From: Acinetobacter parvus DSM 16617 = CIP 108168
Lineage (GTDB): Bacteria; Pseudomonadota; Gammaproteobacteria; Pseudomonadales; Moraxellaceae
Direction of reading: 5' to 3'
NCBI RefSeq assembly: GCF_000368025.1
Contig: NZ_KB849210.1
Span: forward strand, 7,549 to 71,548
Length of the DNA: 64,000 nt
This document shows positions 8,517 through 16,091 of this stretch, piece by piece; positions within the stretch are counted from its first letter, which is position 1; each line of letters begins with the position of its first letter. Below the pieces are notes generated by a model. That model saw only the letters and a program-made list of their open reading frames with translations. It searched no databases and was not told the DNA's origin. The position numbers and the translations under genes are program-made.

Positions 8517-9709
8517 AACCTCGGGGTTTAGCCCGAGGATATAAGCGACTGGCGTAAGCCATACGACATGAAATGTCGTTTTAAATACTTTTGCCATAAT
8601 CACTATTAAGAAAAATACGGTTAAAATAATTGTATGAAGACACTCAAATTACGCATAAAAGACAAACATTGCAAGGTGCTAAATCAGATGGCATCTGAGG
8701 TGAATTTTGTCTGGAATTACGTGAATGATTTGTGTTTTAAACATCTACAACGAAAACAACAATTCTTTTCAGCATACGATATTGCTAAATACACAAAAGG
8801 CACATCGAAAGAATGCAATTTGCATAGTCAAACCATTCAAGCCATAACAGAAGAACTCATTACACGCAGAAAGCAATTCAAAAAAGCAAAATTAAAATGG
8901 CGAGTCAGCAATAAAAAATCAGCTAGGCGTTCATTGGGCTGGATACCGTTCAAGAAAGTAGCAATCAAATATGCTGATGGATATGTTCAATACGGCAAGC
9001 ATCAATTCAAACTATGGGACAGCTACGGACTAAGCAAATACAATGTTAAAACAGGCTCGTTTGTAGAGGATAGTCGTGGGCGTTGGTATGTCTGTCTTGT
9101 AGTTGATTCAATTAAAACAGAGAAAACCAGCGCTAAAACCTCAATTGGTATAGATTTGGGATTAAAAGACTTAGCTACTTGTTCAGATGGTATAAAGCTC
9201 AAAGCTCCTAAAATCTATCGCCAATATGAACAAAAACTTGGCATAGCCCAACGAGCTAGAAATAAGAAACGTGTCAAAGCAATTCACGCCAAGATTAAAA
9301 ATATACGTCAAAACATGCTGCATCAATTCAGCCATAAACTGGTGAATGAACATGCAGCAATCTTCGTTGGCAATGTAAATGCCAAGGCATTAGCACAAAC
9401 TAAATTAGCTAAATCAGTGCTAGATGCAAGTTGGACAACACTAAGAACCATGCTCAAGTATAAATGCGAGAACGCAGGGGCATGGTATGAAGAAGTCAAT
9501 GAGGCCTATACCACCCAAACGTGTTCGTGCTGTGGCTCACGCTGTAGTAGTCCGAAAGGTAGGACAGGTCTTGGAATAAGAGAATGGCAGTGCATGGAGT
9601 GCGGTACGCTCCATAATCGAGATATAAACTCAGCACTGAATATTCTTGCGCTCGGACATGAGCGTCTAGCAGTAGGAATCCCCGTCCTTTAGGTCGGGGA
9701 GGATGTCAA
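8503..9709 (+). mobile_element. TnpB-only IS200/IS605-type element, copy 1
   Basis: 1207 bp, delimited by comparison with the second copy at 26062-27268. Both are preceded by TTTAT and begin CCATTGGAGCG; both end GGATGTCAA, after which the sequences diverge. There are no terminal inverted repeats and no target duplication, as expected for the HUH family. The left end carries hairpins (CCTCGGGGTTTAGCCCGAGG at 8519-8538; TGGCGTAAGCCA at 8550-8561; ACGACAT/ATGTCGT at 8563-8579). The right end carries one (CCCCG...CGGGG, about 9680-9700). Only tnpB is carried, with no TnpA, so movement would need a transposase in trans. Confidence 0.85.
8634..9692 (+). CDS. tnpB: TnpB family RNA-guided endonuclease, copy 1
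   Basis: 352-residue TnpB protein. It has an N-terminal helical/REC-like part (VNFVWNYVNDLC) and a RuvC domain with RuvC-I Asp in GIDLGLKDLA and RuvC-III Asp in HNRDINSALNIL. A zinc ribbon lies between (CSCCG ... CMECG). TnpB enzymes are guided by an RNA from the element right end and cut DNA next to a TAM, helping the element persist. At RuvC-II the usual Glu (I-x-x-E-D-L) is absent: the strand reads AAIFVGNVNAKAL. A Glu just before the zinc ribbon (EEVNEAYTTQTCS) could replace it, as in known TnpB clades with a relocated glutamate; that is inference. ATG chosen at MKTLKLRIKDKHCK. Confidence 0.9.
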   Translation: MKTLKLRIKDKHCKVLNQMASEVNFVWNYVNDLCFKHLQRKQQFFSAYDIAKYTKGTSKECNLHSQTIQAITEELITRRKQFKKAKLKWRVSNKKSARRSLGWIPFKKVAIKYADGYVQYGKHQFKLWDSYGLSKYNVKTGSFVEDSRGRWYVCLVVDSIKTEKTSAKTSIGIDLGLKDLATCSDGIKLKAPKIYRQYEQKLGIAQRARNKKRVKAIHAKIKNIRQNMLHQFSHKLVNEHAAIFVGNVNAKALAQTKLAKSVLDASWTTLRTMLKYKCENAGAWYEEVNEAYTTQTCSCCGSRCSSPKGRTGLGIREWQCMECGTLHNRDINSALNILALGHERLAVGIPVL

Positions 9710-9729
9710 TCAATATGCTGTTCGCCCAT
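9560..9729 (+). ncRNA. Putative omegaRNA of TnpB copy 1, with guide
   Basis: Inferred from the TnpB mechanism: the scaffold comes from the tnpB 3' end and element right end, and the guide is the sequence immediately after the element. Here the scaffold would end GGATGTCAA at 9709 after the CCCCG/CGGGG hairpin. The guide would then start TCAATATGCTGTTCGCCC. The 5' boundary is a guess. Confidence 0.4.
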
Positions 9730-9733
9730 ATAA

Positions 9734-10618
9734 TCAATGCACCTCAAATTCAGCATCGACAGGATCAAAACGCCAGGTACGCACAATTCGTAACTCAGAA
9801 ATATCTTTCATATTGGCATCAAAAGCTCCAAATGGTGCACCACGGCGTACAGAGGCTTTTGCTGCCTCATCCAGAATTGCATGTCCAGAGCTTTCAATAA
9901 GGCGAATGGCACGGATACCCCCCTGCGCATTCAGGATGACCATTAGACGCACTTCACCCGACAGGCGCTGTTGTTTTGCTTCATCTGGATAGTAACGGTT
10001 GCCATACAACTCAACTTTCTGACGGAACTTATCCAGATAAGCCGCCGAAGCATCCTGCTTTGCCTGAATGCCATCAACCGTTTTAATACGCTGTTTACGG
10101 CTAAAGTTTTGCTGGCGTTTCAGATACTGGGCCTCAAGGCTTGCCACCATTGCCGCTTTCGCCTGAAACTGGCTTTGCAATTCATCCAGTGCCTTTTTCC
10201 GCTCACTCTGTTCAGCCTGTTTCTGCCAGCTAAGTACGGTCATCAAGACTTTTTCTTCGAATTTTAATTCCCGTTTTTGTTGAACCTTTTCCAAGCTTTC
10301 CAGTTCTGACTCACCTGTCGTTGCATCGGCCTGCATTGGTGAGGGCATGTCACTCGACATCAAGTGTGCCTCGCGGAATTCACCTGAACCCTTTTGGTCA
10401 GCCTGTGCCAAAAAGTCGGCATCTTTCACCTGCTCCTTGCTGGGATGAACCGTGACCGCAATTTCCTTGGTTGAGGTATCGGCGGGTGATGGCATCGCAA
10501 ACTGAATGGTCAAAACAACACCATGCAACAGCATCGCCAAAGCCACTGCTGCAATAAAGACTGGATCTTGCCACCAATAAGGAGACAGTTCAGAACGAAA
10601 ATTTATTTTCTTCAACAT
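9734..10618 (-). CDS. TonB-like energy-transducing protein
   Basis: A 294-residue inner-membrane protein with the TonB layout. It has a short cytoplasmic start, one membrane segment (PVFIAAVALAMLLHGVVLTI), a charged helical periplasmic stretch rich in Lys/Glu/Gln (about residues 80-200), and a C-terminal TonB domain (YPDEAKQQRLSGEVRLMVIL ... IRLIESSGHAILDEAA ... WRFDP). No ExbB/ExbD partners lie beside it; a complete tonB-exbB-exbD set is 8 kb away. Its Lys/Glu coiled linker, instead of a Pro-rich one, sets it apart from that TonB. The start is unsure: MLKKINFRS fits best by homology, but no clear ribosome site is seen and ATG or TTG codons up to 10651 are in frame. Its stop is 25 bases from the TnpB element. 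Confidence 0.75.
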   Translation of the reverse strand: MLKKINFRSELSPYWWQDPVFIAAVALAMLLHGVVLTIQFAMPSPADTSTKEIAVTVHPSKEQVKDADFLAQADQKGSGEFREAHLMSSDMPSPMQADATTGESELESLEKVQQKRELKFEEKVLMTVLSWQKQAEQSERKKALDELQSQFQAKAAMVASLEAQYLKRQQNFSRKQRIKTVDGIQAKQDASAAYLDKFRQKVELYGNRYYPDEAKQQRLSGEVRLMVILNAQGGIRAIRLIESSGHAILDEAAKASVRRGAPFGAFDANMKDISELRIVRTWRFDPVDAEFEVH

Positions 10619-10859
10619 GCGATTCAAGCGACAAAAATGCCTCATCCCCAACGGTGGTTAACGTATAAAAACCTAACCGATATTCAAAATTTTACAAAAA
10701 TGTGATCCACTTATAGCTACAGTGTTTCCATACCATCATTTTATGAAAATGTAGCAATTAATTTTGCTACACTGCAAGTTAGAAATTTATTTTTATTTTT
10801 AGTTATTACAAAGATTGTGGCATTGCATTAAAAACAATTCACTTTCTGGAACAACTTTT

Positions 10860-11540
10860 ATGCAAACGCTAATTTCATCCGTTGTTAAACGTCTACGTAA
10901 AGTTTACCAAAAAGCCGAAGAATTCATCGAAGAAGAAAGAGAGTTTTCATTGTCACAAGTGTTTGTCAATGCGACAATGGAACGTTATGTCACAGAAAAT
11001 GTCAGTATTATGCAAGACCTGCATGCTGACCTCTATGATGGCTGGCTACGCCTCTATACCACTCTGGACGTTAAGGGCTTACACACAACTTTATCTGTCG
11101 ACTTAAAATTGATTCAGATGGAAATGAATCAAGATGTACAGTTAATGGTGTTTGAACAGATTAGCAATACTCAGGTCATTGAAGCACGTTTCAAGCACAT
11201 CTTGCAGAAATGGGGATTTTATATTGCGATTTGGTATTATCAAAAATTTCGTGATGAAGATCCTCTAGGCAAAATTTTAGAGCATTTTAAAGTCGTTAGT
11301 GTCGAAGGTGATTTACTTTATCTTGATTTAAACCAATGGTTTAAAAATAAGCCAAGTATTATCGAAACACTGAGCAAGGTGCATGTGAACCGTGCCAGAG
11401 TACGCCCCGCCGAATTGATTGTCTGGGGCAATGTCAATCTGGCCGCAATCCTGTATCCATCCAACGAAGATCACCTTGATGATGATGGGCTGGACGAGAC
11501 TGAAGTTACCCCTATCCAACAGAAAGATAGCAGAAGGTAA
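10860..11540 (+). CDS. Hypothetical protein
   Basis: A 226-residue protein not recognised. It opens with a basic amphipathic helix (VVKRLRKVYQKAEEFIEEER) and has a mixed alpha/beta body with no signal peptide or membrane segment. The tail is acidic (EDHLDDDGLDETEV). Start taken at MQTLISSVVKR; a 15-codon extension begins with an ATG but lacks a ribosome site and looks non-conserved. It is alone on the plus strand, divergent from the TonB-like gene with a 240-bp gap, and is followed by a MITE. Function unknown. Confidence 0.65.
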   Translation: MQTLISSVVKRLRKVYQKAEEFIEEEREFSLSQVFVNATMERYVTENVSIMQDLHADLYDGWLRLYTTLDVKGLHTTLSVDLKLIQMEMNQDVQLMVFEQISNTQVIEARFKHILQKWGFYIAIWYYQKFRDEDPLGKILEHFKVVSVEGDLLYLDLNQWFKNKPSIIETLSKVHVNRARVRPAELIVWGNVNLAAILYPSNEDHLDDDGLDETEVTPIQQKDSRR

Positions 11541-11677
11541 GGAAATCGCATACATAGGGCATGTTATAAAATCTTTCACGCCTCAAAAATACACATCTTC
11601 ATGTTTTATACGAAAAATTAACAAGCGCTTAGTAAAAAACCTGATCTTTTCTTCATAATCTACAGGCATAATAACTA

Positions 11678-11943
11678 GGGTCTGTTGACATTTCAGCCAT
11701 GCATTGCGTTATCGGCTAAAACGACATAAACAAGGCATGAAACGCAGGCAATGGCGACCCCCTTGTCAAGTTTCATAACGCAGTTTAGAGAAGTTTTAGC
11801 CATAACCCTGCGGGACAGGGACATTTTTTGCCGCTACTGCGTTATGCCTTACTCATTTAGGATAGCTAAATTTCGTAAGTCATGCCTTGTACCGTCTAAA
11901 AAATGTCCTCTGTCGCAAGCATCTGTGAAATATCAACAGACCC
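11678..11943. mobile_element. 266-bp MITE with terminal inverted repeats and TA duplication
   Basis: The ends GGGTCTGTTGACATTTC (left) and GAAATATCAACAGACCC (right) are inverted repeats with one mismatch over 17 bases, and each end abuts a TA dinucleotide. There is no transposase frame. Inside are more inverted pairs: GGCTAAAAC (11714) with GTTTTAGCC (11793), ACAAGGCATGA (11730) with TCATGCCTTGT (11880), and GGACATTTTTT (11819) with AAAAAATGTCC (11898). This is the structure of a miniature inverted-repeat element using a TA target. The parent insertion sequence is not identified here. Confidence 0.75.
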
Positions 11944-12003
11944 TATAAATCTTAATGATAAATGAGTGTTCTACTTTGCGACTCACTCAAAGGAAACCAT
12001 GTT

Positions 12004-12720
12004 ATGACAAAGAAATTATCGAAAGTTCTTGGTTTTACGACAGTAACCTCAGCTGCAATCCTATGTGCAGGCTTATCGAGTCATGCATTGGCAATGGCCC
12101 CTTTTCAGGCGAGCTATCAGTTCAGCTACAATAACAAGAATCTCGGTTCTGCGACACGTACCCTTTCGCAACAAGGCAACAACTGGACCTATGTATTCAA
12201 TGCAAAGGCAGGTGGTATTGCATCCGCAACTGAAACCAGCCAGTTTAGTTTTGTGGACAATAAAATCATCTCACAAAAATTTAGCCGCAGCAGTAAAGTC
12301 CTGATCAACAACAACACCATGAGCATCAACTTCAATCCAGCCAGCAAGGTGATCAACACCAAAAAGGATGACAAAACCCGTTCATTTGCCTGGCAGGCAG
12401 GTGCACTGGATGAGTTGAACGCCGAACTCCAGTTGCGTGAAGACCTAAAGAATGGCAACACACTCCAGCCGCGCTACTTGATTGCTGATGACAAGGCTGT
12501 GGATGAACGTCGTTTTGTGAAACAGGGCAACGAAACCGTCAAGACCAATTATGGTACTTTTAACACAATTAAGGTGGTACTCCAGCATGATAAGCCTGAA
12601 CGCAATACCGTTTTCTGGCTGGCACCAAAGCTCGACTATCTGCCAGTAAAAGTGACCCATAATGATGGCAAATCATCCTATGGCCTTTTATTGACAGGCT
12701 ATTCAGGGAAAACCAACTAA
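12004..12720 (+). CDS. DUF3108 domain secreted protein
   Basis: A 238-residue exported protein with a clear Sec signal peptide (KKLSKVLGFTTVTSAAILCAGLSSHALA). The mature part matches DUF3108: an opening PFQASYQFSYNNKNLGSATRTL, then a central beta-rich region, and closing F-W-LAPKLDYLPVKVTH-D. Proteins of this family are predicted beta-rich periplasmic or outer-membrane-associated proteins without a proven role. I take the ATG at 12004, with AAAGGA about ten bases upstream; an upstream ATG overlaps it out of frame. It starts 60 bases after the MITE, which may therefore lie in its promoter region. Confidence 0.8.
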   Translation: MTKKLSKVLGFTTVTSAAILCAGLSSHALAMAPFQASYQFSYNNKNLGSATRTLSQQGNNWTYVFNAKAGGIASATETSQFSFVDNKIISQKFSRSSKVLINNNTMSINFNPASKVINTKKDDKTRSFAWQAGALDELNAELQLREDLKNGNTLQPRYLIADDKAVDERRFVKQGNETVKTNYGTFNTIKVVLQHDKPERNTVFWLAPKLDYLPVKVTHNDGKSSYGLLLTGYSGKTN

Positions 12721-12761
12721 TTTTTAAAATAATATGCGGCTTCGTGTTCAGTGTGTAAATA

Positions 12762-12794
12762 GGGTTGAAAACTGCATCAACCCGATAATTTTGG
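12762..12794 (+). terminator. Possible terminator of the DUF3108 gene
   Basis: GGGTTGA and TCAACCC form a perfect 7-bp stem around an 8-base loop, followed by GATAATTTT. The T-run is imperfect, so it may instead be part of the xpt leader. Confidence 0.45.
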
Positions 12795-12807
12795 CTTGCA
12801 ATTTTTG

Positions 12808-12847
12808 GGATGCTTTTTAAAATATGCCTTTGCTTGAAAAAGCATCC
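12808..12847 (+). promoter_or_regulatory. Leader hairpin upstream of xpt
   Basis: GGATGCTTTTT (12808-12818) and AAAAAGCATCC (12837-12847) are perfect 11-base inverted repeats with an 18-base loop, ending 17 bases before the GTG start and just before its AGAGGA ribosome site. It does not match the purine riboswitch consensus. Confidence 0.5.
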
Positions 12848-12864
12848 GTTTAGAGGATTCTCCC

Positions 12865-13440
12865 GTGTACGCTTTAGAACAGAAAATCTTAAATGAAGGT
12901 ATCGTTCTATCTGACCAAGTTTTGAAAGTTGACGCTTTCTTGAACCACCAAATCGACCCTGTACTGATGCAGTTAATTGGTAAGGAATTTGCCGCTCGTT
13001 TTAAAGATGCAGGCATTACTAAGATTATTACCATTGAAGCATCTGGGATTGCACCTGCGATCATGGCAGGTTTAGAGCTTGGTGTTCCTGTGATTTTTGC
13101 TCGTAAATACCAGTCATTGACTTTAAAAGATGATCTTTATCGTTCTAAAGTGTTCTCCTTCACCAAGCAAACTGAAAGCACTATTGCCATTTCAAACAAG
13201 CATCTCAGTTCAACCGACAAGGCACTGGTGATTGATGACTTTCTGGCAAATGGTCAGGCTGCACTGGGCCTCATCGACCTCATTCATCAAGCCAATGCGG
13301 AAGTTGTGGGTGTGGGGATTGTGATTGAAAAATCATTCCAGCCAGGCCGTGATGTCTTGCTTGAGAAAGGCTACCGTGTCGAGTCGCTGGCACGTGTAAA
13401 ATCCCTGGCGGATGGTAAAGTTAGCTTTATCACAGAATAA
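12865..13440 (+). CDS. xpt: Xanthine phosphoribosyltransferase
   Basis: Purine salvage enzyme that makes XMP from xanthine and PRPP in the cytoplasm. 191 residues, the length of the Bacillus-type Xpt family. The PRPP-binding loop is VIDDFLANGQAALGL, and the base-binding region includes IEASGIAPAIMAGLELGVPVIFARK split across two strands. The start is GTG (MYALEQKILNEGIVLSDQ), preceded by AGAGGA. It stands alone between DUF3108 and thyA and ends in its own terminator. The two hairpins upstream suggest leader control. Confidence 0.93.
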   Translation: MYALEQKILNEGIVLSDQVLKVDAFLNHQIDPVLMQLIGKEFAARFKDAGITKIITIEASGIAPAIMAGLELGVPVIFARKYQSLTLKDDLYRSKVFSFTKQTESTIAISNKHLSSTDKALVIDDFLANGQAALGLIDLIHQANAEVVGVGIVIEKSFQPGRDVLLEKGYRVESLARVKSLADGKVSFITE

Positions 13441-13457
13441 GCCTGACTGCTGACGAA

Positions 13458-13482
13458 AGGGCGCCTTGAGCGCTCTTTTTTT
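13458..13482 (+). terminator. Terminator of xpt
   Basis: AGGGCGC and GCGCTCT form a 7-bp stem (one G-T pair) with a 5-base loop and a run of seven T. Confidence 0.8.
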
Positions 13483-13623
13483 ATATTGGAAAATGAAAAA
13501 ATACTACACATCGCAAGTGTCATGCTGGGCGCAATCAGGGTATCATGACAACAATTTTGCTGTTCCATATTCATTGGTTTCAATCCCTATCCTGATTAAC
13601 CACAGAATGTTTTAGAGAAAGTT

Positions 13624-14466
13624 ATGCGTACATATTTAGACCTTTTACAACATATCCTAGACAATGGCGGTGACAAGGGTGACCGCACTGGAACGGGTAC
13701 ACGTTCGGTATTTGGTCATCAGATGCGCTTTGACCTTTCCAAAGGTTTCCCACTTTTAACCACAAAGAAAGTTCACTTTCGTTCCATTGTGATTGAGCTA
13801 CTTTGGTTCCTAAAAGGTGATACCAATGTTCAATATCTCAAGGACAATAAAGTCACCATTTGGGATGAATGGGCAACTGCGGAACAAACCGCCCGCTTTG
13901 GTCGTCCAGAGGGTGAGCTTGGGCCAGTTTATGGCCACCAGTGGCGCAACTTTGGCGCCACACAAAATGAAGATGGCAGCTACCAGCAAAATGGTTTTGA
14001 CCAAATCAAATGGCTGGTTAATGAAATCAAGACCAATCCCAATTCACGCCGTTTGATTGTGTCAGGCTGGAATCCAAACGAGGCTGGGAAAGTGGCTTTG
14101 CCGCCCTGTCATACCCTGTTCCAGTTTTTTGTTCAGGATAACAAACTGTCATGCCAGCTTTACCAGCGTAGCGCGGATGTATTTCTAGGTGTGCCATTTA
14201 ATATTGCCAGCTATGCCCTGCTTACACATATGATTGCGCAGGTATGCGGTTTAGAGGTAGGTGACTTTGTCTGGACAGGCGGTGATACGCATTTATATGC
14301 CAACCATTTTAAGCAGGCCCAGTTACAGCTTACGCGTGAACCCTTATCGTTGTGCCAGTTAAAGCTTAACCCAGACATCAAGGATATTTTCGATTTTAAA
14401 TTTGAAGATATTGAAATTGTGGGTTATGAATCACATCCTGCGATCAAGGCACCTGTGGCAGTTTAA
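13624..14466 (+). CDS. thyA: Thymidylate synthase
   Basis: Makes dTMP from dUMP with 5,10-methylene-THF as methyl donor and reductant, leaving dihydrofolate. 280 residues, close to the usual 264 plus the common small insert. The catalytic Cys sits in LPPCHTLFQFFV. Other invariant blocks are DRTGTGTRSVFG, QLYQRSADVFLGVPFNIASYALL and GDTHLYANH. The ATG has AGAGAA upstream. It is followed after 23 bases by folA, which recycles the dihydrofolate produced, so the two form a natural operon. Confidence 0.98.
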   Translation: MRTYLDLLQHILDNGGDKGDRTGTGTRSVFGHQMRFDLSKGFPLLTTKKVHFRSIVIELLWFLKGDTNVQYLKDNKVTIWDEWATAEQTARFGRPEGELGPVYGHQWRNFGATQNEDGSYQQNGFDQIKWLVNEIKTNPNSRRLIVSGWNPNEAGKVALPPCHTLFQFFVQDNKLSCQLYQRSADVFLGVPFNIASYALLTHMIAQVCGLEVGDFVWTGGDTHLYANHFKQAQLQLTREPLSLCQLKLNPDIKDIFDFKFEDIEIVGYESHPAIKAPVAV

Positions 14467-14489
14467 AATCAGATGAGGGAGACGATCAA

Positions 14490-14999
14490 ATGGCATGGCA
14501 AGGTATAGAAGTTGTTCACGTGGTGGCAATGGATAAAAACAACTGCATCGGCAAGGGCAATGCTCTACCCTGGCATATTTCTGCTGACCTCAAGCATTTC
14601 AAGGCCATCACCCAAGGTGGTGTGCTGATCATGGGCCGTAAAACCCTGGAATCAATGGGACGTGCCCTGCCAAACCGTGTGAACTGGGTGATTACCCGTG
14701 ATCCGTCATGGCAGTATGAGGGTGTCAAGGTGGCGCACAGCATCGAAGAGGCACTTGATGGTGCACTTACAGACGTACAACAAGCTGAAAAGTCATCCTT
14801 ATTTATTATAGGTGGAGGAGAGATCTTCAACCAAACACTTGCGATTGCCGATCGCCTTGAACTGACCCATGTGGATCTGGATGTTCGGGGAGACGCACAT
14901 TATCCAGAACTCTCTGAGGATTTTTATAAAGTAAACTCAGAACATTATACTGATGAAAAAACCGATATAGCGTTCGAGTTTGCAAGCTACCAAAAATAA
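14490..14999 (+). CDS. folA: Dihydrofolate reductase
   Basis: NADPH-dependent reduction of dihydrofolate to tetrahydrofolate, the target of trimethoprim. 169 residues. Motifs: VVAMDKNNCIGKGNALPWH with the substrate-side Trp, MGRKTLESMGRALPNR, and the NADPH-binding IIGGGEIFNQTL. The acidic residue of the active site is in ISADLKHFK (Asp). GGGAG lies 8-9 bases before the ATG. It follows thyA in the same operon, and the DUF4105 gene begins 20 bases later. Confidence 0.97.
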   Translation: MAWQGIEVVHVVAMDKNNCIGKGNALPWHISADLKHFKAITQGGVLIMGRKTLESMGRALPNRVNWVITRDPSWQYEGVKVAHSIEEALDGALTDVQQAEKSSLFIIGGGEIFNQTLAIADRLELTHVDLDVRGDAHYPELSEDFYKVNSEHYTDEKTDIAFEFASYQK

Positions 15000-15019
15000 A
15001 AAATGGATTGCGAAGGCTT

Positions 15020-16075
15020 ATGCATAACATTGCATCACGAGAGTTCTTTATTGCTCTAGGGATTGGTTTCCTACACAGCCTTTTTGCCCTGTTCGTGATC
15101 ATCTCCAGTATCTGGTTATGCCTTGCTTTATGGATTCAACAACCTCTTGGAACGCTGCTTAGCCGTGTGGTCATTGTCATCTGGGGCTTATTTGCCCTGA
15201 GTCTGATTGGCTTTTATGTCAGTGGGCATTTATTTAACCGCCGTACCGACATCATTATCTACTTTCTGGTGTTTGCCTGTTCACTTGGCTGGTATTTTTC
15301 CCAGGATGCAAAACAGAACCGAGACTGGGATCCTGAAGTTGCCGAGCAGTTGAGTTATGAAAAACACGGTGACCTTGTAACCTTGCATAAGGTCCGCAAT
15401 TTTGACTGGCATAAAGATGGCAGCTACGATATTCGCTGGGAAGACCGTCACATAGACCTGAATAAAATCACGGGCGTGAATGTGATTACCTCCTACTGGA
15501 TGGGGCCACAAATTGCCCATACATTGGTCAGCTTTGATTTCTCTGATCAAAAGCCCCTGGTTTTTTCTATTGAAATTCGCAAAGAAAAGGGTGAAGAGTT
15601 TTCAGCCATTGGCGGTTTTTTTCGTAAATATGAACTTAGCCTAGTTGCCTCTGACGAAAAAGACATTGTGTATACCCGAAGCAATATCCGCCATGAACAA
15701 GTCTATTTATTTCCCATTAAAATGCCTGCCACTGAACGCAAGGCCCTCTTCATCGAGTATCTCGACAAGGCTGATGAGTTGCAAGCTGAGGCGAAATGGT
15801 ACAACACGCTGACCAGTAACTGTACTACGCTGGTATTTGATATGATACAGGCGATTAATCCACAACGACTGCCTAAAGATTACCGTTTATTGGCATCAGG
15901 CTATCTACCCAATTACCTCTATGATCTTAAGGCAGTGGATCAAAATTACAGCATGAAAGAATGGTATCAGATGGCCCATATCAATACGCGTACCGCAGAT
16001 TTTGGGCAGCAGTCAGACCAAAGCAGTGAGGCATTTTCCAGATTGATTCGAACAGGTTTACCAAAGAATGAATAA
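15020..16075 (+). CDS. DUF4105 (Lnb N-terminal-like) membrane protein
   Basis: A 351-residue protein with three predicted membrane helices in the first 95 residues (around FIALGIGFLHSLFALFVIIS, LLSRVVIVIWGLFALSLIGF and IIIYFLVFACSLGWYF). A periplasmic DUF4105 domain follows. The domain signature with a conserved Cys appears as YNTLTSNCTTLVFDMI, and the SFDF and S-I-E-I-R-K-E-KGE blocks are visible; a Cys-centred thiol hydrolase fold has been proposed for such domains. Start at the ATG with GCGAAGG upstream; a TTG four codons earlier is less likely. It is 20 bases after folA and may be read through with it. The substrate is unknown. Confidence 0.8.
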   Translation: MHNIASREFFIALGIGFLHSLFALFVIISSIWLCLALWIQQPLGTLLSRVVIVIWGLFALSLIGFYVSGHLFNRRTDIIIYFLVFACSLGWYFSQDAKQNRDWDPEVAEQLSYEKHGDLVTLHKVRNFDWHKDGSYDIRWEDRHIDLNKITGVNVITSYWMGPQIAHTLVSFDFSDQKPLVFSIEIRKEKGEEFSAIGGFFRKYELSLVASDEKDIVYTRSNIRHEQVYLFPIKMPATERKALFIEYLDKADELQAEAKWYNTLTSNCTTLVFDMIQAINPQRLPKDYRLLASGYLPNYLYDLKAVDQNYSMKEWYQMAHINTRTADFGQQSDQSSEAFSRLIRTGLPKNE

Positions 16076-16091
16076 TTAAGTATAAATTCAC

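Noticed and set aside
9703..9900. Plus-strand frame starting in the right end of TnpB copy 1 and running over the TonB-like gene
   Set aside because: It is antisense to the conserved TonB C-terminal domain and has no protein character; a by-product of the insertion junction.
11751..11948. 65-codon frame inside the MITE
   Set aside because: It lies wholly between the terminal repeats, crosses the right repeat and shows no recognisable domain or ribosome site.
12721..12864. Purine riboswitch upstream of xpt
   Set aside because: The conserved loop sequences and three-way junction of the purine aptamer are not present; only two simple hairpins are seen.
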